Positions 15,047 to 22,503 of a stretch of 36,826 bases of DNA are shown piece by piece. The notes beneath the pieces are model-generated. The model was not told the origin of the DNA, did no database searches, and was given only the letters and a program-made list of their open reading frames with translations. This DNA comes from a virus. Made by a program: the position numbers and the translations under genes. The stretch's first letter is position 1. Each line of letters opens with the position of its first letter. The DNA is taken from IMG/VR virus record IMGVR_UViG_3300047560_001306, positions 1-36,826 of that record; one strand, 5' to 3'.

Positions 15047-15581
15047 TGTACAAATCTCGCATCATTTTAATAGCGTATTCAAACGCTACACGAGCTTCGT
15101 CTCCGAGGTCGTCTGTGAGTGTTTGACGAATAGCCATCTTCATTGCATCGGCGTTTTCAAAGTCGTAGAACTTGCCCTTGCTAATGTGCGCCACTTGCTT
15201 TTTAATGATTTGGCCACCGAATAGGTCGCCCATATGGCGGCAATATAAATGCGCCTTAATAAGATGTTTACGGAATTCATCGTTACCTAGTTTGTGTAAG
15301 TATGATTGATACTCAAGTGTTGCTGGAGTTAGATAACAGTAAGAGCCGTCATCAAGTTCCTGGAAGTCTGCGTAGATTGCTTTTAAGCGAGGCAAGTCTG
15401 GCATTGTGTTAAGAAAGCCTTGACGCTTGCAATACCATTCAATTGGATCGTATATTGCTAGTAAGTTGTACAGATAATTTCTGTAATGTTCTTTTTCAAT
15501 CTTGCCGCTAAGTAGCATCTTAGCGAATGTTGTTGTTTCTGCTTCGTGGTGCAGGTCTTTAGTGAGCTCTTTTAAACTCAT
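15036..15581 (-). CDS. ho1: Heme oxygenase (biliverdin-producing, HO-1 type)
   Basis: 181 residues with a proximal histidine in DLHHEAE (H11/H12) and the distal-helix glycine motif GDLFGGQ (118-124), the two signatures of HO-1-type enzymes. It opens heme to biliverdin, CO and iron using reduced ferredoxin. It is coupled to clpS upstream (4-nt overlap) and to the bilin reductase downstream (11-nt overlap), so its product feeds directly into that enzyme. Release of iron may also help the iron-dependent enzymes encoded elsewhere in the window, which is inference. Confidence 0.92.
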   Translation of the reverse strand: MSLKELTKDLHHEAETTTFAKMLLSGKIEKEHYRNYLYNLLAIYDPIEWYCKRQGFLNTMPDLPRLKAIYADFQELDDGSYCYLTPATLEYQSYLHKLGNDEFRKHLIKAHLYCRHMGDLFGGQIIKKQVAHISKGKFYDFENADAMKMAIRQTLTDDLGDEARVAFEYAIKMMRDLYNGK

Positions 15582-15880
15582 TCTTCCTCCATTTTGATTT
15601 GGAGCGGATATCCATTAGCACGGGCTAGGTTAGTAGATTCAACGGCCTTGGCCTCTGCAATTTCAAAGCTGTAAGTGCCAGCAATACCTGAACCAGTTTC
15701 GTGAACCTCTATGGTAATTTCTTGTGCTGTATTGTCACTGTGTTTAAAGATTTCAATTAACAACGATATAACAAATTCCATCGGGGTACTATCGTCGTTG
15801 AGTAGAATAACTTTCCAACGCTTTGGCTCAGAAACTCTGATTTTAATCTTTTCGTCTAGTTTAATGTCAGTACTTGGCAT
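15578..15880 (-). CDS. clpS: ClpS, ClpA adaptor for N-degron substrates
   Basis: 100 residues with the ClpS core: WKVILLNDDSTPMEFV (substrate pocket, NDD-x-TPM-x-FV) and HETGSGIAGTYSFEIAEAK (the H-x-x-G-x-G...A..K signature). ClpS binds N-terminal Leu/Phe/Tyr/Trp degrons and hands proteins to ClpAP. An ATAAGGAT ribosome site precedes the ATG. A phage copy could redirect host proteolysis. It follows hsp20 by 45 nt, across a strong hairpin, and overlaps heme oxygenase. Confidence 0.93.
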   Translation of the reverse strand: MPSTDIKLDEKIKIRVSEPKRWKVILLNDDSTPMEFVISLLIEIFKHSDNTAQEITIEVHETGSGIAGTYSFEIAEAKAVESTNLARANGYPLQIKMEEE

Positions 15881-15899
15881 TACTGTTTATCCTTATAGT

Positions 15900-15919
15900 C
15901 GGGGGAGTTGCCTCCCCCG
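15900..15919 (-). terminator. Strong GC hairpin between hsp20 and clpS
   Basis: An 8-bp perfect stem CGGGGGAG/CTCCCCCG with a 4-nt loop. On the minus strand it is followed by ACTATAAGG rather than a U-run, so it may be a weak terminator or an mRNA-stabilising hairpin. Confidence 0.5.
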
Positions 15920-15925
15920 TTGTTA

Positions 15926-16345
15926 TTATTTAATCTCGATTTGTCGTGGTTTCAGTGCTTCTGGAACTACACGCTTAATATCGATTTGAAGCATACCGTT
16001 ATCAACTTTTGCTCCTACAACTTCCATGTACTCAGCAAGAGTAAATGTTTGTTCAAAGTCGCGAGCTGCCAATCCACGGTGTAAGTATTCTACTGTAGAA
16101 TCGTTAGGGCGATTCTTTACACCACGAATTGTTAGTTGATCCTGATCAACTTCAACTGTTATTTCTTCTTTGCCAAAGCCTGATACAGCTACTTCGATAC
16201 CGTATGTGTCTTCACTGTACTTTACGATGTTGTGTGGCGGGTAATTGCCATTTGGCATCTGTGTTGTAAAGTATCTGTCAAAACCTACTAGTGCTCGGTT
16301 TAGTTGTGCCAATGCGGCTGTGTCTAATGTTCTTAATTGTGTCAT
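15926..16345 (-). CDS. Small heat-shock protein of the IbpA class (Hsp20)
   Basis: 139 residues with an alpha-crystallin domain (about 40-125). VAVSGFGKEEITVEV, EYLHRGLAARDFEQTF and IDIKRVVPEALKPRQIEI match IbpA segments, and the C-terminal IEI is the IxI motif for oligomer contacts. It holds unfolding proteins for refolding by DnaK, which is encoded 69 nt upstream. The leader carries an AAGGAG ribosome site that can be masked by a UUGCU-containing strand (see the leader feature). Phage sHSPs are known, but pairing with a full DnaK is uncommon. Confidence 0.93.
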   Translation of the reverse strand: MTQLRTLDTAALAQLNRALVGFDRYFTTQMPNGNYPPHNIVKYSEDTYGIEVAVSGFGKEEITVEVDQDQLTIRGVKNRPNDSTVEYLHRGLAARDFEQTFTLAEYMEVVGAKVDNGMLQIDIKRVVPEALKPRQIEIK

Positions 16346-16350
16346 TTTAT

Positions 16351-16402
16351 TTCTCCTTAATTAAGCAAGAATATTTGTAGGGCCCGACCATCGGCACCCT
16401 AC
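16351..16402 (-). ncRNA. ROSE-like RNA thermometer in the hsp20 leader
   Basis: In the mRNA, UUCUUGCUU (16371-16363) can pair with the ribosome site AAGGAGAA (16358-16351) around a 4-nt AAUU loop: eight pairs with one bulged G. The core UUGCU opposite AGGA with a bulged G is the defining feature of ROSE elements, which control ibpA-type genes. Upstream is a two-part hairpin (GTAGGG/CCCTAC enclosing CCGA/TCGG, 16377-16402), also typical of ROSE leaders. The same 23-nt segment precedes dnaK with one difference, in the loop. Confidence 0.7.
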
Positions 16403-16414
16403 GCTTCTATTGTA

Positions 16415-18316
16415 TTACTTTTTATCAGTAGGGTCAACTTCTTTGAAGTCAGCGTCTACTGTTTGCTCGCCAGTTTGATTGGCTTGCTGTTTAGCCTGTT
16501 CAGCTTCCTGCTTTTTAGCAAAAACTGGACTTGCTGATTCGAAAAGTTCTGTTACCGATTTAGTAACTGCCTCAGCATCTTCACCTTTCGATGCTTCCTC
16601 AACACCCTTTAGGGCATCTTGGAATTTGGTACGCTCATCTTCTGTAAGTTGGTCTTTAACTTCTTCAAAGTCCTTCTTCAAACTATGAGCTTGTGCTTCT
16701 GCAGAGTTTTTAGCTTCGATAAGTTCTTTTGCCTTTTTGTCTGCTTCTGCATTTTCTTCTGCTTCTTTAACCATGCGTTGAATCTCAGCATCGCTAAGTC
16801 CGCTGTCACTCTTAATAGTGATCTTGTTTTCTTTGCCAGTGCCTTTGTCTTTAGCACTAATGTTCATGATACCGTTTGCATCAATATCAAATGTAACTTC
16901 AATTTGTGGCATGCCACGCATTGCTGGTGCAATACCATCAAGTTTAAACTCACCTAGTAGTTTGTTGTACTTGAATAGTTCACGCTCACCTTGACCTACT
17001 TTGATATCAACAGCTGGTTGGTTATCTTCTGCTGTTGAAAATACCTGTGATGCTTTAGTTGGGATAGTTGTATTCTTTTGAATCAACTTGGTAAACACAC
17101 CGCCCATGGTTTCAATACCTAGGCTTAGTGGAGTCACATCGAGCAACAACACATCAGTCTTGTCACCACCAAGAACAGCACCTTGTACTGCGGCACCTGC
17201 GGCAACAGCCTCGTCTGGGTTAACATCCTTGCGCGGTGCTTTGCCAAACAACTTCTCAACTGCCTCTTGTACTTTAGGCATACGAGTTTGTCCACCAACT
17301 AGAATAACTTCGTCAATATCGCCTGCAGATACATTAGCATCTTTCATAGCAATCTTACATGGCTCAATAGAACGAGTAATTAAATCCTCAACCATTGATT
17401 CAAACTTAGCACGACTGATTGTAATGTTCATGTGCTTAGGACCGCTTGCATCTGCTGTGATGTATGGCAAGTTAACACTTGTGCTTTGTGTGCTAGACAA
17501 TTCAATCTTGGCCTTTTCGGCAGAGTCTTTCAAACGCTGTAAGGCAAGCATGTCGCCTTTTAGATCAATGCCGCTTTCTTTCTTGAACTCGTCAACAAGG
17601 AAATCCATAATGCGTTGGTCAAAGTCTTCACCGCCTAGGAATGTATCGCCATTGGTGCTTAGAACTTCAATTTGTTTATCGCCGTCAATATTTGCGATTT
17701 CAATAATGCTAATGTCGAATGTACCACCACCAAGGTCGTAAACAGCCACTTTGCGATCTTTGTTATCAGTTTTATCAACGCCATACGCAAGAGCTGCAGC
17801 AGTAGGTTCGTTAATAATACGAAGTACTTCCAAGCCTGCGATCTTTCCAGCGTCTTTAGTAGCTTGGCGTTGGCTGTCGTTAAAGTATGCGGGAACTGTG
17901 ATAACCGCTTTAGAAACTGTTTCACCTAAATAGTCCTCTGCTGTCTTCTTCATCTTACGAAGAACTTCAGCTGAAATTTGCGGTGGCGCTAATTTGTCAC
18001 CATTTGCTTCAACCCATGCATCACCATTGTCAGCTTTGACAATCTTGTATGGCATAAGGTTAATGTCTTTTTGTACTTCTTTCTCGTCAAACTTACGACC
18101 AATAAGTCGCTTAACGGCGTACAATGTATTTGTGGGGTTTGTTACTGCTTGTCGCTTTGCTGATGCTCCAACTAAGATTTCGTTGTTAGCATACGCAACA
18201 ATACTAGGTGTAGTCCTAGCGCCTTCGCTGTTTTCAATTACTTTAGCAACTCCGTTTTCTAGAACTGCTACACAGCTATTTGTTGTACCCAAGTCGATAC
18301 CGATGATTTTGCTCAT
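16415..18316 (-). CDS. dnaK: Full-length DnaK (Hsp70) chaperone
   Basis: 633 residues, the full length of bacterial DnaK (638 in E. coli). Nucleotide-binding domain: [11 protein letters not shown] (5-15), [35 protein letters not shown]. Linker: [14 protein letters not shown]. Substrate domain: [20 protein letters not shown]. The disordered tail ends [13 protein letters not shown]. All parts are intact, and similarity to proteobacterial DnaK is high by eye. No dnaJ or grpE is in the window, so host cochaperones are presumably used. It has its own GATAAATA promoter, a leader hairpin and a ROSE-like ribosome site, and hsp20 follows. Full DnaK is rare in phages. Confidence 0.96.
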   Translation of the reverse strand: MSKIIGIDLGTTNSCVAVLENGVAKVIENSEGARTTPSIVAYANNEILVGASAKRQAVTNPTNTLYAVKRLIGRKFDEKEVQKDINLMPYKIVKADNGDAWVEANGDKLAPPQISAEVLRKMKKTAEDYLGETVSKAVITVPAYFNDSQRQATKDAGKIAGLEVLRIINEPTAAALAYGVDKTDNKDRKVAVYDLGGGTFDISIIEIANIDGDKQIEVLSTNGDTFLGGEDFDQRIMDFLVDEFKKESGIDLKGDMLALQRLKDSAEKAKIELSSTQSTSVNLPYITADASGPKHMNITISRAKFESMVEDLITRSIEPCKIAMKDANVSAGDIDEVILVGGQTRMPKVQEAVEKLFGKAPRKDVNPDEAVAAGAAVQGAVLGGDKTDVLLLDVTPLSLGIETMGGVFTKLIQKNTTIPTKASQVFSTAEDNQPAVDIKVGQGERELFKYNKLLGEFKLDGIAPAMRGMPQIEVTFDIDANGIMNISAKDKGTGKENKITIKSDSGLSDAEIQRMVKEAEENAEADKKAKELIEAKNSAEAQAHSLKKDFEEVKDQLTEDERTKFQDALKGVEEASKGEDAEAVTKSVTELFESASPVFAKKQEAEQAKQQANQTGEQTVDADFKEVDPTDKK

Positions 18317-18321
18317 ATCTT

Positions 18322-18367
18322 TTCTCCTTTATTAAGCAAGAATAATGTAAGCCCCGAAGGCGCTTAC
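18322..18367 (-). ncRNA. ROSE-like RNA thermometer in the dnaK leader
   Basis: UUCUUGCUU (18342-18334) can pair with AAGGAGAA (18329-18322) around an AAUA loop, with the same bulged G as in the hsp20 leader. A GTAAGC/GCTTAC hairpin (18347-18367) lies upstream. With GATAAATA at 18373-18380 the transcript would begin near this hairpin, giving a leader of about 50 nt made almost only of these two elements. Confidence 0.68.
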
Positions 18368-18372
18368 AAAAT

Positions 18373-18380
18373 TATTTATC
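18373..18380 (-). promoter_or_regulatory. Late-promoter-like element GATAAATA of dnaK
   Basis: GATAAATA on the minus strand lies directly after the MazG-like gene stop codon and 57 nt before the dnaK ATG, leaving a leader that includes the hairpin and thermometer. Confidence 0.5.
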
Positions 18381-18665
18381 TCAGATATTATCGAGATTTG
18401 AAATAGCTGACCACTTTTTAAGTTTTTCGATTTTAGCTCGTTTTGCTCTATGTAAGTTACCCCAGCTAATAATATCGTTAACCATTAGGATATCAATCAT
18501 AGCAAGCATATCACCTAGTTCTTCTTCTAAGTGTTGTCGATTAGTCTGCTCTGTTTCGTGTTTAGAGTTGTCCATTCCAAATCGGCGAATCTTACTGACC
18601 GCTTGGATAACTTCGGCACATTCCTCTTGGAGGATGTCCATTACTTCATTGTCTTGTTCATTCAT
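18381..18665 (-). CDS. MazG-like nucleotide pyrophosphohydrolase
   Basis: 94 residues from ATG 18665, which follows the upstream stop after one base (TAAAATG) and gives MNEQDNEVMDILQEE. The all-alpha NTP pyrophosphatase signature is present: EECAEVIQAVSKIRRFG (ExxE) followed by EEELGDMLAMIDIL (ExxD). Such enzymes hydrolyse NTPs or (p)ppGpp-like nucleotides; phage MazG proteins are common. A longer reading from 18740 is open but overlaps the exonuclease gene and lacks family similarity at its N-terminus. Confidence 0.78.
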   Translation of the reverse strand: MNEQDNEVMDILQEECAEVIQAVSKIRRFGMDNSKHETEQTNRQHLEEELGDMLAMIDILMVNDIISWGNLHRAKRAKIEKLKKWSAISNLDNI

Positions 18666-18666
18666 T

Positions 18667-19251
18667 TTAGTTAGTCTTTGCAAAAGGCGCAATATATGTA
18701 CCGCCACTTGTGGTACTAGTGCGAAGTGTGTTATAGACATTCTGAATGCCTACTGCCTGGTTCCACGCATCCTCTAAAGCATGGTGGGCCGTTACTGGTG
18801 GGCGTTGCGGATTGATGCCTAGATCAAATGCTGTACGCACATCCCGGATTTCCCAAAACTTCCAAGGTACAGCTCTGCCAACCTTACGGAAGATATGTTC
18901 ACAAATCATAATATCAAAGCAAGATCCATTAGACCATACACGCTTTGCACCCCAACAAAATTTATATAGTTGTGCAAATGCGTCTTCTAAACTAATACGA
19001 CCTTCTGGATCGAAAGCAGCATCTTGGGCTTCCTTACTTTGTTTAGCCCACCATTCAACTGTCTCGTCATTGACTACTAGGCCGTGTGTATCACAACTGT
19101 CTTGATCGATTTTACAATAAAAACTTTCCATTGCTGGGTCTGTAATTTCTCTCCCAAACGGATCGAATTTTACAGCACCTATGGTAAGAATGGCGGCATC
19201 AGTCGATGTCGCCAAAGTTTCTAAGTCAATCATTATATCTGTATTTGCCAT
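18667..19251 (-). CDS. DEDDh 3'-5' exonuclease (RNase T/exoribonuclease-like)
   Basis: 194 residues. The DEDDh motifs are visible: D-x-E in IMIDLETL near residue 8-10, WSNGSCFDIMI in the middle (Exo II, N-x-x-x-F/D) and AHHALEDAWNQA at about 155-166 (Exo III, H-x4-D). The spacing and WSNG context suit the phage and Rv2179c-type exonuclease group more than DNA polymerase proofreading subunits. It would degrade single-stranded nucleic acid ends. A consensus sigma70 promoter lies 28 nt upstream, so it is probably an early or middle gene; MazG follows directly. Confidence 0.85.
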   Translation of the reverse strand: MANTDIMIDLETLATSTDAAILTIGAVKFDPFGREITDPAMESFYCKIDQDSCDTHGLVVNDETVEWWAKQSKEAQDAAFDPEGRISLEDAFAQLYKFCWGAKRVWSNGSCFDIMICEHIFRKVGRAVPWKFWEIRDVRTAFDLGINPQRPPVTAHHALEDAWNQAVGIQNVYNTLRTSTTSGGTYIAPFAKTN

Positions 19252-19279
19252 TTAAGCTCTTTCTTTATTATGAACTTAC

Positions 19280-19308
19280 ATTATAACAGATTAATTAATA
19301 ATTGTCAA
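19280..19308 (-). promoter_or_regulatory. Perfect consensus sigma70 promoter
   Basis: On the minus strand TTGACA (19308-19303) and TATAAT (19285-19280) are separated by exactly 17 nt. The -35 box overlaps the stop codon of the bS21 gene (TAT TGA CA). It would drive the exonuclease and MazG genes using host RNA polymerase. Confidence 0.85.
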
Positions 19309-19541
19309 TACATTTTTTTAGGCAAACTCTCTTTTTCGAGCTTCTTAAGCCAACGGGCCCTTGCGGCACCTTTAGCTCGTTTACGCTTAGTGGTTGGCTT
19401 TTCGTAAAACTCTTTTTCTCTTAAAGTGTCCAAAGTTCCAGCTTCTTCAACCTTGCGTTTAAAACGGCGTAGGGCTTGATTGATATTCTCGTTTTCCCTG
19501 ACCGTAATACCAGTGCCTTTACTCTTCTGATGCATCATCAT
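19305..19541 (-). CDS. rpsU: Ribosomal protein bS21
   Basis: 78 residues. [20 protein letters not shown] is the conserved N-terminal half of bS21 and the basic [16 protein letters not shown] is its C-terminal half. bS21 sits on the 30S platform near the anti-Shine-Dalgarno region and helps initiation. Phage-encoded bS21 is known from aquatic phages and is thought to favour phage mRNA translation. The start is one of three tandem ATGs (ATGATGATG); the gene overlaps its upstream neighbour by 23 nt and its stop lies inside the -35 box of the next promoter. Confidence 0.93.
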   Translation of the reverse strand: MMMHQKSKGTGITVRENENINQALRRFKRKVEEAGTLDTLREKEFYEKPTTKRKRAKGAARARWLKKLEKESLPKKMY

Positions 19542-19926
19542 CCTCTTCTGATTTAAGTTGTTCTACAATCCAATCCAAATTATAAATTCTATTTTTGGAT
19601 ATAAGATTGTAAGGAGTTGTCTCATCCTTAGTTATATAGTGTACATTGCCTTGTGCTAGAAGAAATGTGACAAACATCTTTGTAGTTGGGTCGCAATTAT
19701 CCACATCAATAATTACAACATCAACTTGTTGAGCTACACTAAGTAGCCAATCAATGTCTACTTCCTCTTGATCATATACAAACACATTTACATCGTCAAT
19801 GCTTTGACTCAAAATGGTTTGGAATTGCTGTTTGAGGTGTACGCTGGGCTTAACAAACAAATAACCTAAAGTTAAATTGAATAGTTTATCCGGCGGTGTT
19901 ATTACTGTTATTTTTCCTAAGTTCAT
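19519..19926 (-). CDS. Unknown 135-aa protein
   Basis: Not recognised. A mixed alpha/beta pattern with hydrophobic strands ([24 protein letters not shown]) suggests a Rossmann-like fold, and the C-terminus is acidic (EEDDDASEE). No catalytic motif is evident. It overlaps the bS21 gene by 23 nt downstream and the preceding reading frame by 41 nt upstream, so it is part of a tightly packed run. Confidence 0.65.
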   Translation of the reverse strand: MNLGKITVITPPDKLFNLTLGYLFVKPSVHLKQQFQTILSQSIDDVNVFVYDQEEVDIDWLLSVAQQVDVVIIDVDNCDPTTKMFVTFLLAQGNVHYITKDETTPYNLISKNRIYNLDWIVEQLKSEEDDDASEE

Positions 19927-20083
19927 AAATTCTGTCTACAAATTTTTCAAGTGTTTCTACTGTATAGTTGCTAAACTTAGGACCCTTAGTTTTAGTCTCT
20001 TCAACAAATGCCCATAACTTAGGATCTGTTTCTTTGTCTATCGTTAGGGTGTTAAATTTATCAATGTTATAAAGAATGTACAA
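19886..20083 (-). CDS. Unknown reading frame without a good start; likely -1 continuation of the upstream gene
   Basis: From a TTG at 20083 it encodes 65 residues (YILYNIDKFNTLTIDKETD onward). The frame is open further upstream without any ATG, GTG or TTG, through segments such as VEYVQNEEQTSPSSLWLRL, back to the A9 run at 20225-20233 in the preceding gene, where it is the -1 frame. This suggests that it is the C-terminal part of that protein, reached by frameshifting or separated by a one-base sequencing or assembly loss. A free-standing TTG-initiated protein remains possible but has only a weak GAG as ribosome site. Confidence 0.5.
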   Translation of the reverse strand: MYILYNIDKFNTLTIDKETDPKLWAFVEETKTKGPKFSNYTVETLEKFVDRIYELRKNNSNNTAG

Positions 20084-20169
20084 TTGGTCTCGAGCTCTTG
20101 ATTGCCCTGCTTGACTAAGTCTTAACCAAAGAGAACTTGGAGATGTTTGTTCCTCGTTCTGAACATATT

Positions 20170-21414
20170 CTACTGACGGTATTTTACTTGTAAATGACCC
20201 TCCTCGTCCTTCATCAGATAACTCTTTTTTTTTGAGTCTTCTGTTTCGACGACTTCAGTAAGGTCAGGCTTATAACGATCACCAGTCACTTCAGAATACT
20301 TTTCAGCTTCTCTTTCGATAATTTCCTTAGATGCCTTTTCTTCTTCTACGGCTTTTTCAGCCTCTTCAATCATCTTGTTCCACTGTTCAATAGAATTACC
20401 TTCTACTGTTTCCTCCGGCGCTGTTATATCACCTCCTAGTGCAGTCGACGGTGTTGTTGTGGAAACTTCTTCCTCTGTGTGTTCGTGTTCAAATGTATCT
20501 TGTGGATGCTCTCCAGCATCTACAAATTTATGTGGTGTGACAGTGACTTCCGAAGTGTCGGGCCTTACTGGGCTGTCACCCTCCGCTAATTCTTCTGCTG
20601 TTGGTTTCTCCCCGACATCTGCAACATATGGATCTGGGGTAAGTTCTTGTTTCTGCTCACGCATCCAACCAAATGTCATTTGTGCGGCTAGCAACATGAT
20701 AACTGCCAACGGGTCAAATACAATAACAATAAGGATAATAATCCATGTCACTGCCTGCTCAAGCATATTTTCATCTGCGCCTCTTTCACCATAGATAAAC
20801 TTAGCAATGTATTTGATTGGTCCAACTTCGGCTTCTACTTTGCGAACTTCTGCACGAATAGGTGCAGCTTCGTCATTAAGTTGGGCAATGAGTTTTTGGT
20901 TAGCTTCGATATCTTTAGCAAGTGCCGCACGGTCACGCTTTTGACTATTACGGATAGCGTTAGCTTTATCAGCACCTTTTTCGTCTGAGCTACGACCCAT
21001 TACTTGGTCAACAGCTTCATCCATTTGTTTAAGTTGCTTGCGGTTAGCTTCAATGTTTTCTTTGGCTGTCTTAATCTTTTCGTCATAGATGGCAATCTTA
21101 CTTTGAACATCGCCGCTTACTAGATTTTGATCATTGTGTGCTTTGGATAGGAAACCAAAAATACCCATTGAGGTAATTAGCATTAAAACCATGACCGCAA
21201 TGATCATGTAGTACTTCATGAAGCGTGGTGCTTTCTCCCAATTGGCTTTTAACCAACTAGCACATACCAGTTTACCAATCTCTAACGCTGAACCCATTAC
21301 TATAATTGGAATAATGGCCGCAGAGAAGATAGCAGTTAAACCTACTACAGAGTAGTAGATTGCAACTGCTGAAATTGTTAAACCGGTGAGAAGTAATAAC
21401 CAGGCTAGAATCAT
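20170..21414 (-). CDS. Membrane protein with central coiled coil (T4-like phage family of unknown function)
   Basis: 414 residues. Membrane helices lie near 1-22, 28-48 and 67-90; a long charged coiled coil runs about 95-215; a fourth hydrophobic segment is at about 225-255 (AVTWIIILIVIVFDPLAVIMLL). The C-terminal third is acidic and disordered. Comparable coil-containing membrane proteins occur in T4-like aquatic phages; their role is unknown. Near the end, TCA AAA AAA AAG holds the A AAA AAG slippery heptamer (20224-20230), and the -1 frame stays open for over 100 codons past it. The start follows the upstream stop directly (TAATAGATG). Confidence 0.72.
   Translation of the reverse strand: MILAWLLLLTGLTISAVAIYYSVVGLTAIFSAAIIPIIVMGSALEIGKLVCASWLKANWEKAPRFMKYYMIIAVMVLMLITSMGIFGFLSKAHNDQNLVSGDVQSKIAIYDEKIKTAKENIEANRKQLKQMDEAVDQVMGRSSDEKGADKANAIRNSQKRDRAALAKDIEANQKLIAQLNDEAAPIRAEVRKVEAEVGPIKYIAKFIYGERGADENMLEQAVTWIIILIVIVFDPLAVIMLLAAQMTFGWMREQKQELTPDPYVADVGEKPTAEELAEGDSPVRPDTSEVTVTPHKFVDAGEHPQDTFEHEHTEEEVSTTTPSTALGGDITAPEETVEGNSIEQWNKMIEEAEKAVEEEKASKEIIEREAEKYSEVTGDRYKPDLTEVVETEDSKKKSYLMKDEEGHLQVKYRQ
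20224..20230 (-). other. Slippery heptamer A AAA AAG in the coiled-coil membrane protein gene
   Basis: In the zero frame, AAA AAG preceded by A is the classic -1 slip site of bacterial frameshifting, here within an A9 run. The -1 frame opens only about eight codons upstream (TGA) and then runs to 19886. A homopolymer undercall would look the same. Confidence 0.45.
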
Positions 21415-21417
21415 CTA

Positions 21418-22128
21418 TTAGTCGGCTGTGATAGTTGTTGTTGTACCGTCAATTTCGTTTACAGCAATATCATTGAAAGCATTCTGATCATTGTTGAATG
21501 GCTTACTAGCTGTAATAGATTCTTGGAAACCTTCACCTTCTAACGGGTCAGATCCCTCGACAGGATGAAATACACGAACTGAACGAGTATGATCTTGGCT
21601 TAATGCCTTCCAAATCATATCACGAATAGCATCTGATGTGTCAGCGATAGCATATTCTTGTCCGCTATATGTCCAGTAGCATGGGTACTCTACATTATCA
21701 TAAGTTGTGTATCCTTCAGCACCTGCACCGTCTTGTTTGCGGATAGCGCAATAGCCTGGGAACACTCCTTCGTCACGATCAAATTTGATAGTGAAAGCAA
21801 TTTGAGTATTATTTGCCATATCTTCGCTGTTTGGATTAGCAGCGTGTTCGATATCTAAAATTTGGCAATCTGCTAATAGGCTTATTGCTTCTACGATGGC
21901 TTGAAAGCGTAAGTTGCCGCGAGCAAGAGCCTGTGCTATTGTTAAAGTATTTGGAAGGTCATTGCCTTCAAAACTGTCCCACGAATATGTAGAAATTTTA
22001 CCTTCTGTGTTAGGACCGTCGCTATCGCCGATTGGGAACCAATATGCGCTGTTATCGCCACATTGAATTACTACACGGTAGTAGCTTGGTGTTAATTGAT
22101 TTTGATCTTGTTGAAATCCTGATGGCAT
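21418..22128 (-). CDS. Unknown 236-aa phage protein
   Basis: Not recognised. It has no signal peptide or membrane helix and is acidic, with beta-type stretches (YYRVVIQCGDNSAYWFPIG, TQIAFTIKFDRDEG) and a Thr-rich acidic tail. Its late-type promoter (GATAAATA, 22150-22157) and AAGGAG ribosome site suggest strong late expression, as for a virion component, but no structural family can be named. The membrane protein gene starts 4 nt after its stop. Confidence 0.68.
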   Translation of the reverse strand: MPSGFQQDQNQLTPSYYRVVIQCGDNSAYWFPIGDSDGPNTEGKISTYSWDSFEGNDLPNTLTIAQALARGNLRFQAIVEAISLLADCQILDIEHAANPNSEDMANNTQIAFTIKFDRDEGVFPGYCAIRKQDGAGAEGYTTYDNVEYPCYWTYSGQEYAIADTSDAIRDMIWKALSQDHTRSVRVFHPVEGSDPLEGEGFQESITASKPFNNDQNAFNDIAVNEIDGTTTTITAD

Positions 22129-22149
22129 TTTATGCTCCTTAATATCTAA

Positions 22150-22157
22150 TATTTATC
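22150..22157 (-). promoter_or_regulatory. Late-promoter-like element GATAAATA
   Basis: GATAAATA on the minus strand, 21 nt upstream of ATG 22128 with AAGGAG in between; one of the cleanest late-promoter and ribosome-site pairs in the window. Confidence 0.55.
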
Positions 22158-22158
22158 G

Positions 22159-22503
22159 TTATTTGAATACGATCAAGGCTAGCAAGGCTGCTTGTACAAA
22201 AAAGCCCAGGCCAATTGTTACAATATTAAGCAGATCTTTTTGGATTGTTGCTTTGATAAAAAACAAGAACAATCCTAGCCAGCTAAACAGTACCATATCA
22301 ACAGGTGGCATTTTTTCAGTCAAGCCAGTCATTACAGCAACCATAGTTGGGATAGTAGCCAAGTGTAGGAGTACAACGGCTACCCATCCTGCTGTTTCAG
22401 CTGAAATGTGCGGTGCGTGTTCTTTAATACTATTAACCCAAACATCTAGATCAAATAGATCGTGTGCAAATTTTTTAACTTTTTCAGTATTCATAATAAT
22501 CAC
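22159..22503 (-). CDS. Small multi-pass membrane protein, possible holin
   Basis: 114 residues with an N-terminal soluble helix and three to four hydrophobic segments (about 39-62, 69-85 and 93-113). The GTG start at 22503 overlaps the stop of the endolysin gene; an internal ATG at 22494 (MNTEKVKKF) is an alternative. Its place directly after a SleB-type wall hydrolase suggests a holin or related lysis membrane protein. I cannot assign it to a holin family, so this is positional inference. Confidence 0.6.
   Translation of the reverse strand: MIIMNTEKVKKFAHDLFDLDVWVNSIKEHAPHISAETAGWVAVVLLHLATIPTMVAVMTGLTEKMPPVDMVLFSWLGLFLFFIKATIQKDLLNIVTIGLGFFVQAALLALIVFK

Noticed and set aside
18667-18740. 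Longer N-terminus for the MazG-like gene starting at 18740.
   Set aside because: It lies entirely in the exonuclease gene; ATG 18665 follows that gene stop directly and starts at the family domain.
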